Origin: Pterobdella sp. o SKG-2022
Lineage: Eukaryota; Annelida; Clitellata; Hirudinida; Piscicolidae
Reading direction: 5' to 3'
DNA length: 64,000 bases
Assembly: GCA_964035795.1 (NCBI GenBank)
Contig: OZ038321.1
Location: 2,351,921-2,415,920 of the forward strand
In this document: one piece after another, positions 40,601-59,600 of the stretch
Position numbering within the stretch: the first letter of the stretch is position 1
How the letters are laid out: every line of letters starts with the position of its first letter
Program-made: the position numbers and the translations under genes
The notes under the pieces: model-generated
What the model saw: the letters and a program-made list of their open reading frames with translations, nothing else
Database searches by the model: none
Told to the model about the DNA's origin: nothing

Positions 40601-43306
40601 TGGGGCTTGTTGATTTATAGAGACAGCGACTTGATGAAGACACAACTATCAATATTAAATATATTCTCCATTTCTCTTGATATTCTCTGAAGTTTGTTAT
40701 TAGTTAAAAAGATGTGTTCACAACTTGAGATACTCACGCATAGAAGAACGGATTTGGTTTTACAAACAGTCTCGTCGTCTAGAAACTTTTGGAGTTAACA
40801 TCAGTATAATCTCCCTCGTTATTGTATTAAAATTTCCTCAAACCACTGTTGTTTCAAAAATTGTTGTTTTATTTTTTTTTGTTACTAACTCTCGAAACCG
40901 CAAGATTAAATTTTCAAAACTACACTTTCCAATCCCTAAAACACATTTCGTCTTTTTTTTATCAAACAATCCAAATCTCACTTCCACATCCCACGACCCA
41001 CTTCCACATTACACCACTTCACCACGCACCTCCGTATCACACCATTTCACCACCCACCTCCACATTACACGACTCCCAAACCACAAAGACAATCGACCAA
41101 CAGAAAAACTTGTAGCAAAACAAGAGAACTAGCATCATACATAATTGCCTTCACCAAATTTAATTATTACCCTAATTATTCATATTAATCACCTACTTGG
41201 GGATATGGCCAGCGACTCGTAGTAAAGAGATAACTCAGAAAACTCTGTCGTGTTTCCATTCTTTGAAGCTCCGTTGATGTATGTTCCTACCGTATTTTCT
41301 ACCCACTCTCAGTCATAACTTTAATCTTTCTTTTTCTCTAATTTATCATTCACTTTTAGAGGGTTTTTTGTTTATTTAAAAATGGATTATGTGATAAAGA
41401 TATTTTTGGAAGAATTTTCTGAGCCTATTTTTTTGTACACCTTTTTTGTAATAATTTTTAAATTTTAAACGGTAAATACAAAAAATAAATCATTTTTAAA
41501 AATAGAAAAAATAAAACAAAGAACTTTGGAGCGTAAATGTTGGCATAATGAACGAGACCATTACTTGGTTATTATTTCAGAGTATACCGTACGCCCTGTT
41601 GCACACTCGAACCTCCATCTAATGGACTAGTGTAAAATTTCAATTTTTTAAAATTTTGATGGTAATATTATATCAGTTTTCACTTTTTTGTAACTTAATC
41701 TAATTTTCATCTCATTGTTTAGGAAAGTGAATTCTGTTTTGTGTTTTTTAGCATGTTTATTTGATGTCTTTCTCTTGTTTCTCTCTGCATTTTTAATGTT
41801 TTCTTTCATCTCCAGTTTTTTCTCACTAAATAATTTATTTTGAAAGGATTTTTTTGCCTACTAGTCACTTCAAAATTTATATTAGCATTTTAGGACCTAT
41901 TAAATTCATTCGTATGTTTTATGCTTTCATCTCTACATAGTATTAAAGCTTAAAAGCCTGAAAATATTTTCAAACAGTTTTTTTCTTTAAATCTTAAAAT
42001 TTTCAAATCAATGTTCACATCACCACACAGTACTCACAAGATCGGTGAATTTAAAATTGAGATCTCCTAGATGTCAGTTGTTTTTCTGTGCTTAAGCAAG
42101 ATTTGTATAATTGCTACATATCACTAAGTCTATGCCACAGCCCAGCCATTCGTCTATATTACCACAAAATCTTTATGCATTTACAAGTCACTACTCAAAA
42201 AATGTGTTGTTATTTGGGAAAAACTTATTTAATTATTTCATTATTTATTCGTTTATTTCCGAGAAAAAAACAAAGTTCCGTGACACTCAAAATAAATTAA
42301 TTCAAATTAAGATTAATTTTTCCTCAATTACACAACTGAATTAGTTCAAAAAAAATTTTATTTTTCCATTTGTGGGATCGTTTAATCTTTAATTATTCAT
42401 TGTTTTCCATCTTTATTTAGTTTATTTTATTTTTTAATCCACAACTACGACGAGAAACTTAAAAAAATGTGCAAAAAATGAAATTTATTTAAAATATTAA
42501 TTCCAATTTATTTTTCAACTCTTATTAAAATGGAACAAAAATGAAGAAAAAGGCGAATTTTGTGGAAACAAAAGGAAATAAATAACAAAACATAGAGAGA
42601 ATGACAAAAGATCTAACTAATTGCCGGTCTATTGTTTGAGAAATATAAATTTTCTACCTGTTTCGCTATTTCTATTTTTTGTTCAATTTAAAATATTCTC
42701 AGTTTGTTTTTAAATACTTATTTTATCTACTTTAAAAACTGTTTCAAGAACTCACAAATATTGAATGTTTGCAGTATTTTAAAGAATTGATTTTAACTTT
42801 TTGCAGTTCATGGAAACTCATTCAATTTGGAAGTTTTGCTTTTTTGATTTCTTAAATTTTTTTTTTCTACAAAGTTCCTTAATTTCCGTTTTTTTAAAAA
42901 CGCTTCTAATTATCATTTTTTAGTTATACCCTTTATGCAATAAATAAAACTAAATGAGCCTCATTAGGGAACTTATCATTGGCAAAAGTTAATTCTCAAA
43001 ATTAAAATTAAACAAGCGAAATCCTACTTTAAATACCAACAATTCAAAATTGTTTTCAAAACAAATGTCTTCTTCATTCATTTTTTTTAAGTCAATAAAA
43101 AAATCCTGAAAAAACACCGTAAAAAATGTTTTTGAAAAAAAGTAATGATCAAACAAAAGTGACCACTGAGTTTCTGGTGTATTTGGTACAGCCAGTCTTC
43201 AAAGATAATTATTAAATGCTCTTGTACATTTGCAAAATCATCTTTAGTTTGAATTAAAAAGTGGATATTTTTTCAATTTAATTTTATTAAAAAACATATA
43301 TTTAGC
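37638..43306. other. Intron 2, no gene; C-rich degenerate repeat at 40.98-41.10 kb
   Basis: A/T-rich intron without a supported gene. At about 40979-41096 the base composition changes abruptly to C- and A-rich (CCACCCACCTCCACATTAC and variants, about 30-base spacing), which I read as a degenerate minisatellite. A T-rich block with TTTTGAGATTT phrases lies near 39890-40030. Confidence 0.45.
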
Positions 43307-43590
43307 AAAAACACACAAACCGAAATCACATGCACACAAAAACACACAAACCGAAATCACATGCACACAAAAACACACAACTACGGCTGCACACAAACCG
43401 CACAACCACACAAAGCAAAAACTACACAAAATAAAATCACGAAAACACAAGACAAAATCACGTACAAGCACACAAACTACACATTCTCACAAACACAAAT
43501 GCACACAAAGCACACATCCACACAAACCACGTACAAACACAGCCATGCAAACCACACTAAATCATTTAAAATCAGCACGAAAACACACTG
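43307..43590. repeat. CACAAA-rich repeat with a 31-bp tandem duplication
   Basis: ACACACAAACCGAAATCACA is part of a 31-base unit repeated twice from 43307 to 43368 with a partial third copy. It is followed by about 220 bases of irregular CACAAA and ACACAAA phrases. Confidence 0.85.
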
Positions 43591-44610
43591 TTGACTAAAA
43601 ACATAAGGACAGACTGATGTTTTAAGCTTGTAGGAATGTCGCAAGGAAAGATGAATGTTAAGGATAAGTTGAATTCGGCTTTAATCTTTCCATGCACTGA
43701 ACGCTTCAAATGTCTTGGCTTTGCTATGTCTGACTGTTCATCTCGGCTTTTTGAGTTTTTATTTTCTTTATTTTTGAAGCAATAATGTGAGTTGAGTTAT
43801 TTTTTGATGTTTCACAAGTGTTAGTTTTTTTTGAGTTAGAAGTTCCAATCTAATTTTTTTTTAGTTAGCTCTATTATTATTCTCATCTATTTCTATATTC
43901 TTATTTCATTTTTTTTTTGTATTTCCATGTTTTTATTCATTATAATAAAACATCATATATTCAACAAGACTTTTTTCATACATCACTGTATAAGACTTAA
44001 TATAACGCTTCTTGATGTAAACGTTAAACTCCATTAAAGCATGATTAGCCTAAACAAATCCGTTGGATGCTGCAAAAATAAATTTACCCAAGCAAAATTT
44101 ACTTACTTCTAGCCAAATAGCACATGGGCGTCATTTCAACTGAGAACTTACGATAGTTTTTGCAGTTTTATCAATCACTTTTCATTCTATAATGTTAATT
44201 GCAAACAAATATAACGACTCGATAAACTGCATAGCTTGCATTCTTTTTCTATTTAAATATTGGAAAGCATAATTTGAAAAACATAAATTAACAAGCGCAT
44301 ATTGAGAGAAGTTGTATGTGTTTTGTGGTTTTTGCCAAAAGTTAAAGCAGTTTAAAAAACGCTTCAATAATTCAGATTGAAAAAAAATGGTTTTCCGAAT
44401 AATATAAATGGGGCTTAGCGAAAGGTATTTTGCTAATCTAGCTTTCAAATCATCTAGCTGAGCTGCATTTATGTATTAAGCTTTGATTTGGTTTAAGCCT
44501 CAAAATTTTGAGCAGGTTTTATTAGAAAAAGTTTCTGATGTGAGTTTGCAAACGTTTTAATTAATTTCAAAGCTATCTATCATTTAAGTTTGCTTTTCTT
44601 TTAAGCTCCA
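43591..44610. other. Intron 2, no gene
   Basis: A/T-rich intron leading up to the ACT array. The minus-strand open frame at 44182-44448 has no recognisable motif. Confidence 0.45.
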
Positions 44611-47712
<3,102 letters not shown>

Positions 47713-48829
47713 AAACACAACTCAATCACATCCATCGCCCCCCGTTTTTTAGTAAAAACGGCAAAACCAACAATAGTATCATCAGCAATAAAACAAATTG
47801 GCTTATACACGAGCAAATTTTAGATCAATTAATAGACCTAGTTATTTACTTTGGAACTACTACTATTGTTAATGAGAAAAGTCGCTGCCACATGTTTCCC
47901 ATGTAATGGGAATATACAAGCAGAATTTTGCTCTAGCGTGCACTATGCTTTTAAAATGAACTTTAAGACGTCTATTTAAACCTTTGGGTGGTTTTATTTT
48001 TTGTTTTGAGGCTTCTTTACGTTGTAAAATTTTTGAGAGATTAGTCTAATGTTAGTGTATTCTATTGTTTTTGTGTTAATTTAATGTAGTTAGTTCTTGT
48101 TGTGTATTTGCATTATATCAGTTTAACGCTTTTTGTGTGTAGTTTTTTTTGTTGAGAAAATAAAGGAATATAAAGAAGCTTATTACGTTGAATTTTTTAT
48201 AGGCTTCAAGGCAATTTAAAAGCAAATTAAATTCCACTCGAGTTTAAAAATGCTTCACAGACGTTTCAACGCTTTTAAGAAAATTATTAAAGAATTTTAT
48301 TTCAAATTATGGAGTGAATTATTTACATTTTCTAATTTCAAAATATGTTTAATTATGATTTATTTTTTTTTTTAAATAATTTTTTTCAAAATATTGCGAA
48401 AATATTTTTAAAAAAGTAAATATCTGAATTTTAAATTGGAATCAAACTTGTGCAATCATTTTTGATGGTTTTTGGCATTATATTCAACTTTATTTCAATT
48501 TTATATTCTCAAAACTTCAATTTTTTAAACGTTGGTGTATACGAACACAGTCAACACAACTGCACGTTTCAGACTGCGTAGAAGAGACGTGTTTTGAAGC
48601 AGTTTCTTTGCAAATTAGTCAAACACAATCCTATTCATCATATGTGAACTTTTTAAATTTCACCGAGGTTACAGTGTAGTATGTTTCAAATTTAAATTCT
48701 TTGAATAACTAGCTGTATACTTGTATGGTACTGAAGCTGCGTGAATAAAGTTACTCAGGAAGGATTCGAGTTTTGTAGTTATGAAATTCAATGTTGGGTA
48801 GTATCTCGTAAGCTTTTTCTTCGTCTACT
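47713..48829. other. Intron 2, no gene
   Basis: Flank of the ACT array. The first 120 bases are C/A-rich on the + strand, then ordinary A/T-rich intron. Confidence 0.45.
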
Positions 48830-48960
48830 TCAAAGCGCTTGCTGAAAATTTAATGCAGCGAAAACACACTGTAAAACAGGTGCTAATTGTCGGCCCAACA
48901 TGGGATTAAACTTGGTAACTTTAAATAATTAGTCTAATGCTGTACCTTGAGCTATATGAA
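48830..48960 (-). mobile_element. tRNA-Ile-like SINE, copy 4 (old, truncated)
   Basis: On the minus strand it matches the SINE family from the tRNA-like head (TAGCTCAAGGTACAGCATTAG, with a damaged A box) through GGTAACCAAGTTTAATCCCA (damaged B box) to GCTGCATTAAATTTTCAGC and AAGCGCTTTG. The acceptor-stem start and the GCGCTTTATAAAT tail are missing. It is the most diverged of the four copies. Confidence 0.8.
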
Positions 48961-51052
<2,092 letters not shown>

Positions 51053-51261
51053 CCCAAAAAATAGGTTCTTAGTCTCTCATCTAACGAGTAACTATAGACC
51101 TTCTTACAAAACTATCACTAATATTTAATTTTCGTAACTTTCTTCATGAATTTTATTTCTTTTGTATTTTTATTACTATAATTGTTCATTGTCATTTTTG
51201 TTAATTTTACTGTTCTTATTATTACAAGATCATGTTATCATGCACACTTACTTCCATACAG

Positions 51262-51310
51262 ATGAACCGGCCCATCCAAGTCAAACCAGCTGACAGTGAG
51301 AGCAGAACAA
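51262..51310 (+). CDS. CELF: CELF exon 3: 49-nt linker exon
   Basis: Reads MNRPIQVKPADSESRT plus one base of the next codon. This is the segment that closes RRM1 (the final beta strand around IQVKPAD) and leads to RRM2. Acceptor CTTCCATACAG; donor GTTAGA, which keeps G at +5 but has a weak T at +3. Phase is 0 at entry and 1 at exit, so skipping would shift the frame. The 49-nt length equals the vertebrate CELF exon as I recall it. It was found by looking for the missing RRM1 end, because it is far too short to appear as an open frame. Confidence 0.95.
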
Positions 51311-54300
51311 GTTAGATATTATTTTTTTTTATTATTATTAGTATTTATTATTTGTAGGGCGCACGGTTTGCAAGCTAGGTTTGCTGCAGAGGCGCTGCTC
51401 TAATCAGAAGGGCTATGAGAGAAAAATTTGGTTATAAAGATGCGTCTTTAAACGCTTGCGAAAAACTTTAAGAGAAGGTGAAAGACGGAGATTAAGTGGA
51501 AGAGAGTTTCATAAGTGAGGGGCGATATGCGAGAAGGAGCGATATAAAAAAGAGTTAGAAGAGACAGGCTGATGCAGCCATAAACCAGAGTTCGAAGACC
51601 TGAGAGACTCAGGAGTCAGTCTAATGGAAAGACGGTCATATAAATAAGCCGGCTGATTAAAATATAAGGTGCTAGCGGTGAGCCATAGCAACTTGAATTG
51701 GGCTCTTAGTGCGACCGGCAGCCAATGAAGGTAATCGAGACAAGTGCGAGATGAAGAATAGTAGTCGGCTTGAAGAACGGTTTTAGCAATATTTTTCTCA
51801 ATATCTTTGTTCTATTATTTCCATTTCCATTTTTTTTATTGTTTGTCTTTCAAAAAATTTTTTTTCTTTCATTTTTTTGCATAATAATTTCATTTCTATC
51901 ATTGGGTACTAGTTTTGTTTTCTTTTTTTAGTATATATCCTTCATTAGTTGCGTTAAAATTTTAGATTTTCGTCTTTTCAAGCCTTCTTTATTAGGTTAG
52001 TTTGTTTTTTCTCTAGTTTATGTTTTTAAGTCGGTTTTTTTTTTGATTATTACTTTTCAAATATATCTCGAGTTTTTATGACTTTTTGTTTTTTCTCAAC
52101 ATTATTGTCTTTTATTTTCATGCTAATTTGTAGCTCATAATTCATTTTTCATAATATTGTATATAAACAAGCTGTATTTAAAATCTCTATATAGAAATTA
52201 CGTGTAGTTAAACTAAAAATAGCTTCATATAAACTGACTATTTTTGAACTAGATGTCTAGAAACTAGTTATAAATTTTAATTCATATTTTACTGATTGAT
52301 ATATAAATTAGATATATGTATTCAACTAGTTCATCTCATAATATTCTATATAACCCACTTTATTTGAGCTAGTTTTATAGAAACTATGTAGAACCTAGCT
52401 ATAAATACCATCTATATAATAGCAAATATTATAAGAAAATGTTCACGTACTTATGATAATACCCACCATCGATCTCTCGCATTCCTTGCTGAACATCATA
52501 AACTCTCTGACCGCTTTTATCACTCAATCTTTTAAGTATGCGGCATTTCACTGGAGAATTTCAAAAATGTTACCATCAATTAAACAGAAATAATTATAAA
52601 AAAACTTCAAATTACGTTTCAAAAATTCAATTTTTTTTGCATTTTTTTCGCCACTTAGTCCACCCTTACTTTCAAGATTTGAAGTTTTAAAATTCAAATT
52701 TTTGAACAGAATGATGGTCGTCTGCATTTTATTAGTCAAAACCATGTATTTTCCTATCTCTCTACTGCATTCTTCTTTCAATTTCTTTTCTTACTCTGTC
52801 ATTCAACACGTGAAAATAATATTGGTGGTTTGCAAAAGCTTCATTAAGTTTTTCTTGTTTTTAATATATATCTGAACTTAAAATTTGCATCTAATTCTAG
52901 AAATTGAGTCTCTAACAGTATGTACTACAATGGAAATTCTCTGTGTTGGTATTTTTCATGAATTTGGGTGTTTGAATTGTAGGTCTCGTTCATCCTTTGT
53001 GATTGTTTTCTTCAATGTAGCTGTTTCAGACTTTTACCTTGACATAAAAACAATATTTAACACGGTATTGGAAAACAAACATTAGAAAATGTGTTCCCAA
53101 AATATACATTATTCAGTTTCCTAATATTATATATTCAATTACAATGCATAAATATATATGGAAACTTGCGTGCCAGGGGAAGATAATGGTAAGGTGAATT
53201 GAAAAACAATGTGCGAAAGGCGGGTGTCACATAAAAATATAATTTCATAAAAAAATTATTTTTCAAAATAAAGAAATGTTTTATAATAAAAAATAGTTTT
53301 TTAGAAAAGAAATGTTTTGGAAAAATCAATTTTTTTAAATAATTGAAAAGGTGATCCTGATGGAAATGAGTTAAAATGAAGCAATTTTAACAAAAAAATA
53401 AATTTCATAACAAAGCTATTTTTTTAAACCAAAATGCTTTTGAAAGAAAAATGTTTTTGGAAATAAGATGTAGAAAATCAAAATTTTGATTATCTGGCTA
53501 TTTTTCACGCCCAAATAACTTTTAACAACTGGAATTCTGGTCAAGTCTGCTTGGAGTTGAATTAATTTGTGAAGTTTTTTCAACTTTTTATGAATTTGAG
53601 CTTTCATTAGATTATTTTTCTTTAATATAATTTAAATTTAAACTTTCCAAAATAAATTGATTTTGTAAAAGATTGTATAATAACTACAAAAAGTTTATAA
53701 AATGAATTTCTTCATTGTACCATGGAGGAACACATGTAGCCGGAACTTTGTTAAAAAAATTAACAACAGTCTAAAAATTTTTTATAACAACAAGCATATA
53801 TTAAATATAATTTCAAAAACTCAACATGAAGCGGTCAAAAAACTTCAAAATATCTTTAATTTTTACTCTGAGCAAACACACTTAAATTAAAAGTAGAATG
53901 TTTTGAAAAGAAATATTGAATTGGAAGCGTTTGAATGGCACTCATTGTCCTTATATGCCGCAAACTAATTTACCTATAACAATGCCAGCACTCCGCTTAG
54001 AAAATTTTAATGTCTAAAAAATAATTACTAAATTGGTCAGAAATGGAGAATGTCAAAAATTTTTGCGATGAGAGAAATATTATTAATTATTCAAAAAGAC
54101 TAAAATAAACGCATTGGATTTTAAAAACATACGAGTCATCGCTTATCTCTTTCAAAAAATTCTCAACAATTGTTTTAAAGCCTTAATTTTTAATCAATAA
54201 AGCATACGTCATTTTTTATGTATTTTTTGAATTTTTCATTAGAATAAATGCGTTTGAAAATTGTTTTTCTTTGAAATACGCTACTACCAGCCTAATACGT

Positions 54301-56497
54301 TTCCCAAATTCAATTTCCGTTCACATCCCATTTCATGAAAAAGTGAAATTATTATTACGAGTTAATTAATTTTAAAGGAATAATTTTATTTGCCATTTGG
54401 CTGAACAGTAGGAAACGTTGAAATGAGCTTAATGCAAAGTAGAGATGTATTAATTAAAATTTATAAGAAGCTTCTTATTGACCAGTGTAGTACAAAATCT
54501 AACTCATCAACTTCGATGCAATCGTACATTTTAAAATATTGAGAATCATTTTATTACTAAGAGACGCACTTAATGCAATAGTAGAAGACTTGAAGATGAC
54601 ATTATTCAAAAGCGGCATCTCGAAGCTGTTTTTGTTCACGTCTTGGTAGAAGTATTAAATCTATCTTGTGTGCAACATGAATGGAGTTTTCTAAAGAAGC
54701 CTGCCTAATTTACTTGTTCAATACGACTACCTTTCACGAAGGACTCTATTTCATTGGAAGAATTTCTATTTCAATATTCAAGGATTTCAAATATATTTTT
54801 ATAAAGAATTTTTAGCTGCACCCGGATACGGCTGAAGAATATATTGTTTTGTTGTGTAGGGTGTTTGGGAGGTTAAAGACTATTTGATAGAAATTTGTCG
54901 TTAAAAATTGATCAAATTTTAATTATTCAATAATAAAAAGCAGATTATAGTCAAATTATTTTTTTTTAATTGAAATTTTTAACCTAAATAAATTTTTTTA
55001 ATCCATAAAAATTTCCATAGGTTAGAAGATTCGATAAGCTATTTTTAAACTCAAAATATTTTATTTAAATGTTGAGTTTTATGAAAATTTAATCAGTAAA
55101 AGCACTATTGTAAACAACTTTTATTAAATTCATTCCATTCCTTTCATTTGCATTCCAAAATTCGGTTTAAGTTTCCATTTGAAGGGAGGTTCTGAGTGTG
55201 AATGTCATGAATTTTATGTAATTCATGACACATAATTAACTATTATTAGTTAAAGACTTATAATATCAAGATATTAAAATTTTAAACAACCATACACACG
55301 AACACTTACCTTGAGAGATTTAAAGAATATATTAAACATTCACTTTTTTGATCTTATTAAGTTTCCAGCCTGTTTTAAAATTTGAATAATTGAATATACT
55401 AGTGGGTTAAACTGCTAAGGAATAAAGTTCATAAATGCAAAATTAACTTTGCACCAATTTTATTGTTATGCGCAATAAAAAATTCAATTATCAACTCTTT
55501 ATATTAAAAAATTAATTTTTCAATAATTTGTTTTAAAAAATACATTCTTTTTTATTTTAAAACTTTGTGCTTTTAAATTTATGTATTATTTTTATGCTTC
55601 CTTTCAGATGCCTAAACTATAAATTTTCGTTAGGCACTTTCAACCTAACGGTTTTCCCAGTACCGTAACGTTTGCTTCTATTTTGCTTTCCTGTGTTGGC
55701 TTAAATTCCACAAGTCTCGGGTAATTATAAAATTTTCAATTATCTTCAAGTCTTGACGCTTTGTAGAATAACTTTATTTTTCCACGATTTTTGAGCATTT
55801 TTCCATCAAAAAAAGTTGACTTAATTTAAAAAGCTTTAGAGAAAGTTCTTGACATAATATAATATCTCATTAGCCCAAAACAATAGGGACAACGTTTGAT
55901 TTTGTTCAGTCGGCACAAAAAATATTTTTAGAAACTACGTACTGAGTAAAATTTAATCTGCAGATTCATTTTGTTTCAATATGATTTTAATTCACTCATC
56001 ACTGCACAAAAATAGTTCTTCATCTCAAAGATAATTAAATATGTATTTAGATTGGTTTCACAGAACAAACATTGGCGTTTCGCCTTTAATTTGTTGTGCT
56101 CCGAATTATAAATTAAAAAAAAAAGTTTCAAGATTCTTTCTTAAAGTTTGTTTAGGCTCAAAAATTATTATTTCATTTGAATAAATTTCCTATTAAGTTT
56201 AATCAAAATATTTGTCTAAATTGTTAAATTTTTTTTGCTAAAATGAACCACAAAAATTAAAATTTGTGACCGCATGTAAACAATAAATAAACATCATACC
56301 CTACCAAACAACCAACACCAAGAATAACATTCAACGCAAGTCCACCACCAAGCAATAAAACCCCAATTACAAGGTTTAAACAACAAAGTTAACAAAAAAC
56401 AATGAAGTTTAGGCTGAGTGGGTATTCTATAGTAATGTTGTTTTTAAACTATATATGCCTCAATAATCCGGAATTAATTTCACGGAATATTTAACAG
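51311..56497 (+). other. CELF intron 3
   Basis: This 5187-base phase-1 intron has donor GTTAGA and acceptor ATTTAACAG. The first 480 bases hold a minus-strand LINE 3' end and the rest is A/T-rich. Around 52140-52430 there are many short CTAGTT, TATATA and AACTAG words without a clear element boundary. No nested gene seen. Confidence 0.88.
51319..51789 (-). pseudogene. CR1/L2-like LINE 3' end, copy 2
   Basis: The minus strand reads almost without a break. It gives AKTVLQADYYSSSRTCLDYL, then HWLPVALRAQFKLLWLTAST, SLRSSNSGLWLHQPV, HIAPHL, a stop where the family has Trp, then NSLPLNLRLSPSLKVFRKRL and KTHLYNQIF. This is the diagnostic LHWLPV to LWNSLP to FKKxLKTHLF ending of CR1/L2-clade reverse transcriptases. 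The 3' end carries (AATAAT)n next to the CELF exon. It is 5'-truncated and better preserved than the copy at 25609. Confidence 0.9.
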
Positions 56498-56626
56498 AAG
56501 ACCGCAAGCTATTTGTGGGCATGTTGAGCAAACAACAAACGGAAGATGATGTCAAGGCTCTTTTGAAGCCTTATGGCTCCATCGAAGAATGCACAGTGCT
56601 TAGAGATGCTAACGGGAACTCAAAAG
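56498..56626 (+). CDS. CELF: CELF exon 4: first half of RRM2
   Basis: A 129-nt exon. After joining to exon 3 it reads [20 protein letters not shown], then [20 protein letters not shown] and NSK, residues 212-254. RNP2 is LFVGML (216-221), and the IEECTVLR strand is typical of CELF RRM2. Acceptor TATTTAACAG. The donor has GT followed by a run of T (GTTTTTTTTG), with no A at +3 or G at +5, so it is a weak 5' splice site. Even so, phase 1 fits perfectly with the next exon and no better donor lies nearby. It ends at the same RNP1 position as exon 1. Confidence 0.95.
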
Positions 56627-59600
56627 GTTTTTTTTGATTTGTGACACTTTGTTTTCAGCGTTGTTTGAGTTGAAATTATTTAATAAATAATTGCCGGTTT
56701 GTGCATTTTTCAAATATTATCTTCATTAGCGCTTTACTTTTTTTCATTAATTTTCAATCATCCGATTGGCTTTGCGTTTGACCCCACGTTATAGAAACAT
56801 GGCTTAGGTTTAAGTATGGAATCTTATGCTGCTCGAAACAGCTACTCTTTTTTTTTTCTCTAGCCAAAATAACAAATACTAAATTACTGGACACTTATAT
56901 TATTCAAAACGTACGAAGTCTCTCGTTAAAAGTGTAACATTTTAAAGTACGTATTCATGTTTGGTTATTGGTAATTTCGTATTTACTCGTTTGATTTTGT
57001 GTTGGTTGCCTTCAGATGAGTACATGTTTGTTGCTTTACGAGCAACTGTTTAGAATTTCCAGTCAAAAATTGTTTGAAATTTTGCAAAAAATTGTAAATT
57101 CCTCATCATTTGGAAGAGATTTCAAATGATAAAGTCAAGCTGTTATATATAATTCTAGATAATCTTTGTGCGCAGTTATTTAGTATTAGTTTTTTATTTA
57201 AAATGCATTTATATCTTTTATATATGTTGCCTGTCAAGGTTTTTTCTTTAAAAAATATAAATCACTGGCTTGATTTGAAAAAGCGGTTGAAAGTTTCAAA
57301 GAGCAATTTACTATAATTATCATCATTGTCTCAAAATGAACTTCTAAAGGTATTTTTGAATTGTTCAAATTTTTTTAGTTTTAAACAAAAATTTATAAAT
57401 ACAACTAATTATTAGATGGAGGCAAGTGGTGATTTCAAAAAATAGTCTACATTATTTAACGATCCATCACTGAAATGATTTGACATTTTCAAATATTTTA
57501 AAATTCAACAGTAATTTACGGAATATTCCAAATTTTTTTTTTCAAAATTGTGCTCCTTGAATGTTTCAAAGAAATCAAAGTTGATATGCAGATAAATGGA
57601 TGTGGCTAAATGAAAATCTACAAGTTAATAAAGAGAAGAAATGGTTAAGTTTGTATATAAATATAAATGAAAAATACTTGATTAAATTACTTTCAAAACA
57701 TTTTTAAAACATTCTTTAAAATTGTTGTATGCATTTGGATTAGTAAATCACAGGTAGACTAAGAGCGTAATTAAGATAAAAGATGCCCACTACCAATACA
57801 TTACGTCTATATTCTAGTTATTTTTAAGCAAATATTACTTTTATTTCTTTTGCTTATTTCATCATTTCTATATCACTTCTCTCTAACAACATTTTTGATT
57901 CAAAATTTTTCGAGCGAAAATGACCACTTAAAGCAGACACCAAATTAAAATACATCTCCATCTCAAAAAAAATTTCAATGGAAATAAAAGAAAAAATTTT
58001 AAATTAAAAACTAGAATTTTTGAAATAAAAGGGTTTAAATGGGTTGAATTTATAATTATTAAGGGTTTTTATGGCGGTCAATGGAGCAGACGATATGGGG
58101 CGGTAAGAAGTCGTTTCATTTCTTTTTAAATGCTTTAAAATTTTATTTTTGATTGAATTAATCCAAAGTTTATAATGGTCTGATAAAACTCAGACTTGAT
58201 AAACAATTAAACTAGGTCTTGGCTAGTTTTTAAACTTATCTATTTAGCGTATGTTTGCAAAGCAAGTGTTCAGCGAATGTATTCACATTATTGGGAAAAA
58301 GAATAGATTTTAGCTTTCAAAAAAATTTAATTTCCAAGTCTTCACTGCGGCAAAATGCATGTATTCAACTTTTTGAAAATCAAAACCTTTTATTCAATGC
58401 CCTCATGTTAATTAAAAGATGCAAGCTCCAAAAATATTAATAAAGCCATTTTAATTAAACGCTTTTGTTTCAAGGCGGCCATTTTTAAATAGGGCTTGAA
58501 CGTTCAATTACGTTTGAATGCTCCTTTCGTGCGGTGTGACCAGCCTTGAAACTCAGGCTCACGAGTTACAATTTATTTCTCTTTTAATTTATTTACGGTC
58601 TCTCATGCTTTTTCCTCTATATATCCTATATCTTATCTGTTTTGAATCGGGGATTTTTTTCGTACGAAGATATTTTGCAAATGCTTGTGAATAAACTCAA
58701 TAATTTTGAAATCATTTTTCGTAGTTATAATAAGCTTTTGCAAATAATTTGAATTTATATAAAATGAAACATTGGGGAATGTAGAAGTGAAATTTCATGA
58801 CAAAACAACAATCAAAAAGGACGAGCCGAACTAAAAGTATTTTTGATGCTTGACCGTTTAAATCAAAACTTGAAATACCAATTTTTTAAAAATATTTTTC
58901 ATATATCATTCAATTTTTGCCAAATCAAATTGGTGTAAAAGTTTTTTGGAAGTTAACACTGAATTAAATTCCAAAAATATATGAAAAATGGAAAAATGTC
59001 CAAGCCATTTTGAGGATCTTCAATTCATAAAAAGCTTAAACGTTAATAATGATGACATTTGAAAAATCATTTTCGAGGTAAAAAATTTTCTTGATTCTTA
59101 AAATTAAATGCCTCAAAAACGACCAAAATTTTTACTGTCTGCGCAAAACTTGGATAATCCTTCTCATTTCGAAACTGCTCTTTCATTTCATTTCTTAATC
59201 CTTCTTAATGACAGAATCTTCATTTCAAGAATTCTTGTCGTTTCCTTTTCTCTCATATGAAATCTTTGAACTATTATCTAGAATGCTTTTAACATTTTTT
59301 ATTCTTCCTTATTATTGTTATTTTTATTATTCTGTTATTCATTTCATTTGTATTTTTATTGCTCTTTTTGTTTTTATTTAAAAAAAAAATTTTTGTTGAA
59401 CATTCCATTAATATTATCATTTGTTATTATTATTGTTGATTTTTTTATTATTCCATTTCATAGATATTATATCTCCATCTTTTAGTTCCACAGTATTTGA
59501 GGTATTTGCAGGTCAGATACATGAATACATCAGTCTTGATGCCACTTAATACAACAACGCAAAACATCATTGGATGTGGTACATCCCAGTGCTATTTCAA

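Noticed and set aside
43307..43590. CRISPR-like array of repeats
   Set aside because: Only two full 31-bp units are present, with no spacers and no associated genes. The genome is animal and the tract is a degenerate CACAAA microsatellite.
47720..47816. Possible reverse transcriptase motif (CFIADDTIVGF) on the minus strand
   Set aside because: Only a short ADDT-like word is present, with no other RT motif nearby, and the frame runs straight into the microsatellite.
47895..47912. Short inverted repeat (TTCCCAT then ATGGGAA)
   Set aside because: A 7-base palindrome of this kind is expected by chance, and no paired signal accompanies it.
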